5,126 nucleotides of DNA from JAPLXD01 sp043802865 (GTDB lineage: Bacteria > Patescibacteriota > Minisyncoccia > Moranbacterales > UBA11712), in contig JAZDKQ010000039.1 in NCBI GenBank assembly GCA_043802865.1, positions 1 to 5,126 on the forward strand, written 5' to 3'. Shown here piece by piece: positions 1 through 4,794 of this stretch (position 1 is its first letter; each line of letters starts with the position of its first letter). The notes beneath the pieces were generated by a model that was given only the letters and a program-made list of their open reading frames with translations, was not told the DNA's origin and searched no databases. Both the position numbers and the translations under genes were made by a program.

Positions 1-55
1 TACGCGAAAATTTGCAAGAATAATTGCTTGGAAATAAAAAAATAAAATAAAATTT

Positions 56-949
56 ATGTGGATGTTGTTTGCCGTCGGTGGCTATACCCTCCTCGCTGGA
101 GAAGCGGTTTTGAGCAAATTTTTGGTCACCGCCCGGCTCAAAAATTGGCAGCTGTATACTTTCTATATCGGTATCTTTTCAAGCGTCGTCATCGTCTTCA
201 CGCCCTTTGGCTTTGAGTGGCGAGGTCCGGAAGCTTTTTTTGCGGCGATTTTCTCCGGTTTTCTTTTCTATCTGGCGTTGGCTTTTCTTTTTCAAGCACT
301 TCTTGTTTCTTCCGCTGTCCGAGTCTATGTTCTCTTCGGAGCGGCAATGACTCTTTCAACGTTCTTTCTCGCTCGCGTTTTTCTCGATGACAAAATTACT
401 CCCGCTGCTTTGTTGGGAATAAGCTTTTTGATTGTCGGCGGTACGCTGATTTCTTTCAAACATTATGAAAAATCTTTTTTCTCCAATTGGCAGAAAACGG
501 TTTTGGCAGGCATTTTGGCGGCGCTTTCTTTTGTCGTCTTGAAATACTCCTACAACCATCAGAATTTCGTGAGCGGATATGTCATAAGCCGTATGGGTAT
601 CACCGTGGCGGCGGTTCTGTCACTGCTTCTCCCGTCTTTTCGCGAAAAAGTCTTTGCCAGCTTCAAAAAAGGAAAAAGAAAAGAGCATCTCAAAAATTTT
701 TTCGGGTCAGTCGCGGCCAAAACCGTTGCTGGAACGGGAACAGTCCTCATTCATTATGCAATTTTTTTGGGAAGCGTTGTGGTTGTGAATGCAATGGTTT
801 CAATCCAATACCTGCTCACTTTCCTCTTGTCAGTAATTTTGAGTTTTTATTGGAAAAAAATATTCATTGAAAAATTTACCCTGATCAATGTTGTTCTCAA
901 ATGTGTTGGAGTGATTTTGGTCGTTTTGGGAACTGTTTTGGTCAGCTGA
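56..949 (+). CDS. EamA/DMT-superfamily membrane transporter
   Basis: Predicted 297-residue integral membrane protein with about ten hydrophobic helices (roughly residues 3-23, 33-52, 60-80, 86-107, 116-134, 147-164, 172-193, 216-238, 242-264 and 274-296), the usual size and helix count of drug/metabolite (EamA) transporters. The two-fold repeat is visible: residues 85-134 and 238-296 each show a polar-poor helix, a short loop with an acidic residue (D111/D112; E272) and a Gly-rich last helix (GISFLIVGG; CVGVILVVLG). A Lys/Arg-rich loop (residues 196-213) separates later helices. The family exports or imports small metabolites, and the substrate cannot be told from sequence. It is the first gene of a tight + strand run, ending 5 nt before the glycoside hydrolase-like gene. 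No good Shine-Dalgarno precedes ATG 56; the ATG at 62 is an equally possible start two codons later. Family assignment is fairly sure, function is not. Confidence 0.82.
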   Translation: MWMLFAVGGYTLLAGEAVLSKFLVTARLKNWQLYTFYIGIFSSVVIVFTPFGFEWRGPEAFFAAIFSGFLFYLALAFLFQALLVSSAVRVYVLFGAAMTLSTFFLARVFLDDKITPAALLGISFLIVGGTLISFKHYEKSFFSNWQKTVLAGILAALSFVVLKYSYNHQNFVSGYVISRMGITVAAVLSLLLPSFREKVFASFKKGKRKEHLKNFFGSVAAKTVAGTGTVLIHYAIFLGSVVVVNAMVSIQYLLTFLLSVILSFYWKKIFIEKFTLINVVLKCVGVILVVLGTVLVS

Positions 950-954
950 AAAAT

Positions 955-1980
955 ATGAAAAAATTCTTTCATTATCTTCTGAAAATTTTGGGCACGATGC
1001 TTTTGGTTGTTTTTTCACTTGTTGTTTTGGCCTTGATCATTTTCAACTGGCCGGTTGCAAGCAAAAACGAGAAAATGAATTTTGGAATTTCCTATTCGCC
1101 GGTTTTCGCGAAAAGTCTCGGACTTGACTGGCAGAAAGCCTACACGGACATTCTGGACGGCCTTGAGATCAAAAAAATACGCCTTGCCAGCTACTGGAGC
1201 GAAGTGGAAAAAGAAAAAGGGATATATGATTTTTCTGAAACGGACTGGCTTCTAGAGGAAGCCCGAAACAGAGACATAAAAGTTATCTTAGCCTTTGGCA
1301 TCAAAGTTCCGCGTTGGCCGGAATGCTTCATTTCCAGCTTCTTCATAAGTGATAAAAATAAAAGAGAGCGGGCTCTTCTTTTATACGAGTACGCGCTCAT
1401 TGAAAGATACAAGAATTTTGACAATATCGAAATCTGGCAAGTGGAAAACGAGCCGTTTCTTCCTTTTGGCGATTGTCCGGCGAATGCGATTGACGGAGAT
1501 TTGGTGTCCCGCGAAGTGGCGCAAACCAAATTTCTGGATCCGACCCGACCGGTCATGGTGACGGATAGCGGAGAATTGAGTATTTGGTATCAAGCCGCCA
1601 AGAGAGCCGATATTTTTGGAACGACGCTCTACCGGACAATTTACAAACCCCAGCTCGGATATTTCAACTATCCGCTCGGACCGAATTTTTTTCGAACCAA
1701 AGCACTCTTCATAAAAATTTTTGCCAATCAAAAAAATATCATCATTTCAGAACTGCAAGGCGAGCCGTGGGGCCCGAAATGGCTCAATGAAATGAGTCTT
1801 GAGGAACAGTACAAATCAATGAATCCGCAAAAACTTGAGGATATCGTCGAATATGCCCGCAAAACGAACTTCTCCGAAGCCTATCTTTGGGGAGCGGAGT
1901 GGTGGTATTGGCTCAAAACCCAAAAAGGAGAAAGCGCAATGTGGGACACGGCGAAGAAGATAATAAATAGCAACAAATAA
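955..1980 (+). CDS. Membrane-anchored TIM-barrel glycoside hydrolase-like protein (clan A type)
   Basis: 341-residue protein with a Lys-rich start, one membrane helix (about residues 8-33) and an extracytoplasmic domain. The body reads as a clan GH-A (beta/alpha)8 barrel. Strand 1 is at FGISYSP (43-49), then IRLASYW (75-81) with a GH5/GH39/GH42-like stretch in which the EKEKGIYDF segment precedes the helix. IKVILAFG (108-115) comes next. WQVENEP (161-167) has E166 as the expected acid/base, IIISELQGEPW (262-272) has E266 as the likely nucleophile, and AYLWGAEWWYW (309-319) is the last strand. The Glu-to-Glu spacing of 100 residues suits clan A. Substrate is unknown; a beta-glycosidase or endoglycanase acting at the cell surface is the reasonable inference. 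The reading frame is open upstream to ATG 901, but that start would overlap the transporter gene and add a non-signal segment, so ATG 955, which opens directly into the anchor, is preferred. No Shine-Dalgarno is seen; the 5-nt gap suggests coupled translation. Confidence 0.78.
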   Translation: MKKFFHYLLKILGTMLLVVFSLVVLALIIFNWPVASKNEKMNFGISYSPVFAKSLGLDWQKAYTDILDGLEIKKIRLASYWSEVEKEKGIYDFSETDWLLEEARNRDIKVILAFGIKVPRWPECFISSFFISDKNKRERALLLYEYALIERYKNFDNIEIWQVENEPFLPFGDCPANAIDGDLVSREVAQTKFLDPTRPVMVTDSGELSIWYQAAKRADIFGTTLYRTIYKPQLGYFNYPLGPNFFRTKALFIKIFANQKNIIISELQGEPWGPKWLNEMSLEEQYKSMNPQKLEDIVEYARKTNFSEAYLWGAEWWYWLKTQKGESAMWDTAKKIINSNK

Positions 1981-1981
1981 T

Positions 1982-2845
1982 ATGAAAATCATTTGTTTTG
2001 ACATCGGGGGAACAAAAATCTTGAAAGCAGTCGTGGAAATCAACGGCGGTAAATTCAAATTTCTGGAAATGGAAAAAGAAAAAAATCCGCGGAATAGTAA
2101 AAAAATCAGGAATTTATTCCTTAGCTATTGCGAAGAGATGAGGAATAAGCATAAAACTAGAAAAGTAGCTGTTTCCACGGCTGGAATTGTTAATCAGAAA
2201 AGAAAAATGATTTTACCGGCGCTTCACTGGTACGGAACCGAAAAATTCGACTTTAAATTTTTGGAAAGAAGGGGTTTTCCAGTCCGCGTGGAAAACGACG
2301 GGCGGTGTTTCGCGCTGGGCGAATATTATTTCGGGCAAGGCAGAGGAAAGCAAAGTGTTCTGACACTGACCTTGGGAACCGGAATAGGAGGCGGCTTCAT
2401 AATAAAAGGAGAAAATTATCGGGGAGCCCATTCTTCGGCGCTTGAAGTAGGACGCTCAAAAGTATATTTTGAGAAAAACTGGCATCAATGGGAATGGATC
2501 GTTGCCGGAAGAGGCATTGAAAAATTCTATGCTATTTTAAGCGGTGAAAAGATCGCAACAAAGGAAGTCTTCGAAAAGGCGAAGAAGAGTGAGTGTGCAG
2601 CCAAAAAAGTTCTAGCACAGGCGGAAGAAGTTTTGGGCGTCGGTATATCAAATCTTTTGAATATTCTTGATCCAGAGGTGCTAATTTTTGGGGGAAGCAT
2701 ATCGGAACAGAAACAATTTGTGAAAAGGGCGATCTTGATTGCTCAAAAAAATTACATAAACAAAAAAGCGAATTACAAATTCGCGATTTCTTCTCTTGAT
2801 AACAAGGCCAACCTTCTCGGCGCGGCGATGTTGTATTTGAAATAA
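1982..2845 (+). CDS. ROK-family sugar kinase (atypical zinc/ExGH motif)
   Basis: 287-residue cytoplasmic protein of ROK kinase size. It shows the N-terminal phosphate-binding motif DIGGTK (7-12), VENDG (103-107) with D106 as the expected catalytic base, the second phosphate loop LGTGIGGG (131-138), and the C-terminal nucleotide segment around NILDPEVLIFGGSIS (227-241). ROK kinases phosphorylate glucose, N-acetylmannosamine, N-acetylglucosamine, fructose and similar sugars with ATP. In typical members a G-[H]-x-x-G-E-x-G-H segment and a Cys-rich zinc motif follow the second loop. Here the equivalent GAHSSALEVGR (148-158) keeps E155 and G157 but has R158 where His is expected, and no CxCGxxGC motif is present. 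It starts 1 nt after the hydrolase stop codon, so it is almost certainly co-transcribed and translationally coupled. The role is probably phosphorylation of a sugar taken up or released by the neighbouring proteins. A transcriptional repressor role is unlikely, as no N-terminal helix-turn-helix is present. Confidence 0.85.
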   Translation: MKIICFDIGGTKILKAVVEINGGKFKFLEMEKEKNPRNSKKIRNLFLSYCEEMRNKHKTRKVAVSTAGIVNQKRKMILPALHWYGTEKFDFKFLERRGFPVRVENDGRCFALGEYYFGQGRGKQSVLTLTLGTGIGGGFIIKGENYRGAHSSALEVGRSKVYFEKNWHQWEWIVAGRGIEKFYAILSGEKIATKEVFEKAKKSECAAKKVLAQAEEVLGVGISNLLNILDPEVLIFGGSISEQKQFVKRAILIAQKNYINKKANYKFAISSLDNKANLLGAAMLYLK

Positions 2846-2878
2846 AAATGGTCAATCCCGTCTTTGTGGGATTGGCCA
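2841..2878 (-). terminator. Intrinsic terminator of the - strand unit, possibly bidirectional hairpin
   Basis: Inverted repeat TGGTCAATCCC (2849-2859) and GGGATTGGCCA (2868-2878) with an 8-nt loop. Read on the - strand, the hairpin is followed by TTTTTATTT, the U tract of a rho-independent terminator, 9 nt after the stop codon of the small - strand gene. The one non-Watson-Crick position is a C.A mismatch in the - strand RNA but a U.G wobble in the + strand RNA. The fold is therefore slightly better on the + strand, where it directly follows the ROK kinase stop but lacks a U tract. It lies between convergent units and may act on both. Confidence 0.75.
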
Positions 2879-2887
2879 GAGAGCTCT

Positions 2888-3072
2888 TCAGGATTCCATT
2901 TTCTGCCTGGCCTCCTGCATGAGCATTTGAAAGGTGCGCCTGTTTTGTGGCGTTAGGAAAAGGCTGTCGAATACCGCAGAACCGAAAACTATATCTGCAG
3001 TTTTTATTTGCCTCACTCTTACGGACTCGATTTCTCCCGACGGAGACGTTCTGACCAAAAAAGTAGTTCCAT
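2888..3072 (-). CDS. Small hypothetical protein, frame broken near its start
   Basis: I do not recognise this gene. On the - strand an ideal AGGAGG lies 6 nt before ATG 3072, but that frame ends after 17 codons (stop near 3019-3021). The frame one base back is open through to TGA 2888-2890 and reads like a genuine protein: LVRTSPSGEIESVRV, then IKTADIVFGSAVFDSLFL, then TPQNRRTFQMLMQEARQK as a probable C-terminal helix. The two frames join at a run of six T on the coding strand (3057-3062). A -1 slip there, or one missing T in the assembly, gives a 61-residue product beginning MELLFLVRTS. Without any shift only TTG 3058 could start the long frame (56 residues), and the Shine-Dalgarno would then be too far away. 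It lies 11 nt after the DHH-like gene and 9 nt before a terminator, which supports a real second gene of that unit. The - strand assignment is better supported than the product. Confidence 0.5.
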
Positions 3073-3078
3073 TGGTTC

Positions 3079-3084
3079 CCTCCT
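3079..3084 (-). promoter_or_regulatory. Strong Shine-Dalgarno AGGAGG before the small - strand gene
   Basis: The - strand reads AGGAGG, then a 6-nt spacer (GAACCA), then ATG at 3072. The site overlaps the last base of the TGA stop of the DHH-like gene. It fixes ATG 3072 as the intended start even though the long frame downstream is offset by one base. Most other genes in the window lack such a site. Confidence 0.75.
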
Positions 3085-4205
3085 CAGGGTTTTAGTTTCG
3101 ACAACAACTCCTTTTCCGCTTCGAGGATGTTTTTGCCCTCGAAGATTATTTCCAAATAACTGTTCTTGATCTCACCTCTCAGAATTTTTTGGATATTTTT
3201 GAGTGATTCCGTGTCGTTGTTTCGCACGAGTGCGACGGTTCGGCCGAGCGTTTCGGAATAGAGGATCGCGAAATATTTTCCGGCCGAGAAATTGTCCTTC
3301 ACTTTTTCGAGAACGAGCGGCAATTCTTCCGGCTTTGTCCGGCTTTGGACGAAATCCTCGAGCGAAAGGGTTGACCAGGCGATCTTGAGCTTCTCATCCC
3401 ATTGAAGGCGCGCCATCACCCGCCCCCAAAGTTTCATAAAAGAAAAAGAATGGGTTTTGAAGATATTTCTCACGACCTCTTGCTGGTCGGCGCCTTTTTC
3501 GATGAGCCACGAAGCGGCGAGAAATGTTTGAGGCGTGGTTTTTTTGCTTTGAAAATTGTGCGTGGCCGCGATAAGGCCGGCCAAAAGGCACTGGGTGATA
3601 TCTTTGTCCGCTTGATTGCTCCAAATATTTTTGAAAATTCCGGCGAGGGTTTCTGAAACGGACGAGCTGGTGATGTCGACGAGATTGATCTGGCCGAAAT
3701 TTTCATTCGTGCTGGCGTTGTCGATATTCGCGATCGGCACTTCAAAAAAAAGATCGCTGTTTTTTTCGCTCAAGCTCCCGAGGTTTTCAAGACTCTGGCA
3801 GCCAAGGACGATCAAGAGATCATATTTGAATTTTGCCGGAATGAAAGAAAAGTCTCGCGGGTCAATGGCTCCTTTCTCGGGCGTGATATATATTTCAAAC
3901 GTGCCAATTTTGTTTTCCGTCCGGAAATCCATGATGCGGTTTCGCGCCGTGTCAAAAGAAAGAACGAAATCGCGCGCACCTTTGATCTCAACTTCCGTTT
4001 TTTCCGGCGGAGCGAGAAAAGAAAAAGAATCAGCGCCTGCTTTTTGCTGCAAAACGACAGGGGATTTCCCGAGGTTCTTGAGAAGATGAGAAAGTGCCCA
4101 ACTCGCGGCGATTGTGTCGAGGGATGGCTTCTCGGCGGTGAGAATCAAAATGCTCTCCGCGGATTCAATCTGATTTTTCAATTGGTCTTGAGGGGAAAGG
4201 GGCAT
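3084..4205 (-). CDS. Degenerate DHH/NrnA-like phosphoesterase homologue (probable pseudoenzyme)
   Basis: 373-residue cytoplasmic protein with the layout of DHH-DHHA1 phosphoesterases (NrnA-type nanoRNase/pAp phosphatase, which trims short RNA or pAp with Mn2+). The four metal motifs can be aligned, but most ligands are changed. HxxPDGDA reads AEKPSLDT (24-31), keeping only D30. The central Asp strand reads LLIVLGC (130-136), with Gly in place of Asp. The DHH signature reads NIDNASTN (160-167), with N163-A164 in place of His-His. The DTxxF motif reads AATHNF (213-218), with Ala in place of Asp. Surrounding fold residues are well kept, such as FGQINLVDITSSSVSETL after the signature and WLIEKGAD at 233-240. 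The C-terminal part (about 260-373) is DHHA1-like, with GRTVALVRN (321-329). It is transcribed from its own promoter (4265-4293) and is followed 11 nt later by the small gene. Catalysis is unlikely; binding of nucleotide or a structural role is inference. Confidence 0.72.
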   Translation of the reverse strand: MPLSPQDQLKNQIESAESILILTAEKPSLDTIAASWALSHLLKNLGKSPVVLQQKAGADSFSFLAPPEKTEVEIKGARDFVLSFDTARNRIMDFRTENKIGTFEIYITPEKGAIDPRDFSFIPAKFKYDLLIVLGCQSLENLGSLSEKNSDLFFEVPIANIDNASTNENFGQINLVDITSSSVSETLAGIFKNIWSNQADKDITQCLLAGLIAATHNFQSKKTTPQTFLAASWLIEKGADQQEVVRNIFKTHSFSFMKLWGRVMARLQWDEKLKIAWSTLSLEDFVQSRTKPEELPLVLEKVKDNFSAGKYFAILYSETLGRTVALVRNNDTESLKNIQKILRGEIKNSYLEIIFEGKNILEAEKELLSKLKP

Positions 4206-4211
4206 GTACTT

Positions 4212-4249
4212 TTTTGCGAACTATGAATTTATAGATTTTGTTTTGCGAA
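4212..4249. repeat. Direct repeat TTTTGCGAA flanking a palindrome in the DHH-like gene leader
   Basis: TTTTGCGAA occurs at 4212-4220 and 4241-4249, 29 nt apart. Between them CTATGAATTTATAG (4221-4234) is a 14-nt near-perfect palindrome. All of this lies between the predicted transcription start (near 4258) and the ATG at 4205, so it would be in the 5' untranslated RNA. It could be an operator, an RNA element or chance. Confidence 0.35.
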
Positions 4250-4264
4250 GCTATTGGGTTTTAT

Positions 4265-4293
4265 AGAATATCAAATGGCGCGAGAGGTGTCAA
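4265..4293 (-). promoter_or_regulatory. Sigma70-type promoter for the DHH-like gene unit
   Basis: On the - strand a perfect -35 box TTGACA (4288-4293) is separated by exactly 17 bp from TATTCT (4265-4270), with TGA immediately before it as an extended -10 element. Transcription would start near 4258 and leave a leader of roughly 50 nt before ATG 4205. No Shine-Dalgarno precedes that ATG. The promoter is divergent from the one at 4373-4401. Confidence 0.75.
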
Positions 4294-4316
4294 TTGGCAT
4301 ATTTTTCCTTTTTTTG

Positions 4317-4364
4317 TGAAACATCATATTTTGGCTTGAAACAAACCTGCGCCGGCTTGTTTCA
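4317..4364. promoter_or_regulatory. Operator-like array of TGAAACA sites between divergent promoters
   Basis: TGAAACA appears at 4317-4323 and 4337-4343, exactly 20 nt (about two helical turns) apart, and inverted as TGTTTCA at 4358-4364. The last two form an inverted repeat, TGAAACAA (4337-4344) with TTGTTTCA (4357-4364), extended inward by CC/GG after one mismatch. It ends 8 nt upstream of the lipoprotein -35 box and lies on the upstream side of both promoters. No T tract follows it in the + direction, so a transcription factor site is a better reading than a terminator. Confidence 0.5.
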
Positions 4365-4372
4365 CAGAGGCC

Positions 4373-4401
4373 TTGACAAACGGCGATTTTGGGAGTAAAA
4401 T
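4373..4401 (+). promoter_or_regulatory. Sigma70-type promoter for the lipoprotein gene
   Basis: Perfect -35 box TTGACA (4373-4378), a 17-bp spacer, then TAAAAT (4396-4401), one mismatch from the consensus TATAAT. Transcription would start near 4408, leaving about 50 nt before ATG 4458. This is one of the two best promoters in the window and suggests substantial expression when not repressed. Confidence 0.8.
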
Positions 4402-4446
4402 AGAAACTTGAAAATAAAGATAAAAAAACCGAGAAAATAACGGCCG

Positions 4447-4451
4447 AGGAG
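4447..4451 (+). promoter_or_regulatory. Shine-Dalgarno AGGAG before the lipoprotein gene
   Basis: AGGAG within the purine-rich stretch GAGGAGAGGAAC, 6 nt before ATG 4458. It decides this start and contrasts with the weak leaders of the + strand operon genes. Confidence 0.75.
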
Positions 4452-4457
4452 AGGAAC

Positions 4458-4691
4458 ATGAACTTGAAAAAAACTTTGCAACTCGCGGTTTTGGGAGCAA
4501 TTCTGGCAGCATGTTGCATGGGCTGCATAGCACTGGACCCCTATGGCCGGCCGGTCATAATTGATCCAATGGCGCCGGTGTACTATGCGCCACCCCCAGT
4601 GTATGTACCGCCGCCCCCGGTGTATTACTATGCGCCAGCACCTTATTATTACGGCCATCGGCATCATGGTGGTGGCCACCATCGCCGTTAA
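4458..4691 (+). CDS. Small lipoprotein with Pro/Tyr-rich body and His-rich tail
   Basis: 77-residue predicted exported lipoprotein. The N-terminus has two lysines (K4, K5), a hydrophobic core (residues 8-18) and a lipobox LAAC ending at C19; a second Cys pair option is CMGC ending at C23. After cleavage the mature part is only about 58 residues. It runs through DPYGRPVIIDP, then short Pro/Tyr repeats such as APPPVYVPPPPVYYYAP, and ends in a tail with six His, three Arg and four Gly (from G66). The DNA of the repeat is partly duplicated: CCGGTGTA...CTATGCGCCA occurs at 4575-4592 and 4618-4638. Small Pro/Tyr/His-rich lipoproteins of this look are common and mostly uncharacterised in other bacteria. 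An extended, envelope-facing rod with a metal-binding end (Ni, Cu, Zn) is inference. It is monocistronic: its own promoter, an operator-like array, a good Shine-Dalgarno and a terminator surround it. GC-rich codons differ from its neighbours, so acquisition by transfer is possible. Confidence 0.8.
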   Translation: MNLKKTLQLAVLGAILAACCMGCIALDPYGRPVIIDPMAPVYYAPPPVYVPPPPVYYYAPAPYYYGHRHHGGGHHRR

Positions 4692-4724
4692 TCCGCAGTT
4701 ATACCCACGGGTAGAGCTGCCAAG

Positions 4725-4760
4725 AAGTCGGAGTGTACGCTTACCTCCGACTTTTTTCTT
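4725..4760 (+). terminator. Rho-independent terminator after the lipoprotein gene
   Basis: Perfect 9-bp stem AAGTCGGAG (4725-4733) with CTCCGACTT (4745-4753), an 11-nt loop, and a T tract overlapping and following the stem (4752-4757, then CTT). It lies about 33 nt after the lipoprotein stop codon and before tsaE. It isolates the lipoprotein gene as its own unit. Confidence 0.9.
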
Positions 4761-4794
4761 TGCCAAAAATGATATTTATGCGACAATTGAATTG

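Noticed and set aside
1..45. Possible 3' end of an upstream + strand gene (open frames ending at 37 or 45).
   Set aside because: Two frames each give only 11-14 residues before a stop and neither tail is recognisable, so no gene can be supported.
1..55. Promoter for the EamA operon in the AT-rich leader (TTGCAA at 12-17).
   Set aside because: No -10 box at proper spacing stands out from the A-rich background; the operon may continue from upstream.
901..954. Upstream in-frame ATG extending the hydrolase by 18 residues.
   Set aside because: It would overlap the transporter gene by 49 nt and put a polar, Cys-containing segment before a good Lys-rich membrane anchor that begins at ATG 955.
1191..1556. 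121-codon open frame on the - strand.
   Set aside because: It is antisense to the glycoside hydrolase-like gene, has no family features and no translation signals.
2848..2922. 24-codon + strand frame starting ATG 2848.
   Set aside because: It starts at the terminator hairpin, lacks a Shine-Dalgarno and lies opposite the better supported - strand small gene.
4337..4364. The TGAAACAA/TTGTTTCA inverted repeat as a terminator.
   Set aside because: No T tract follows in the + direction, no gene on the + strand ends nearby, and a third copy of the motif at 20-nt phasing fits a protein-binding site better.
4362..4766. 134-codon open frame on the - strand over the lipoprotein gene.
   Set aside because: It runs through the lipoprotein terminator and promoter in reverse and is Arg/Trp/His-rich shadow sequence; the + strand gene has a signal peptide, lipobox and full expression signals.
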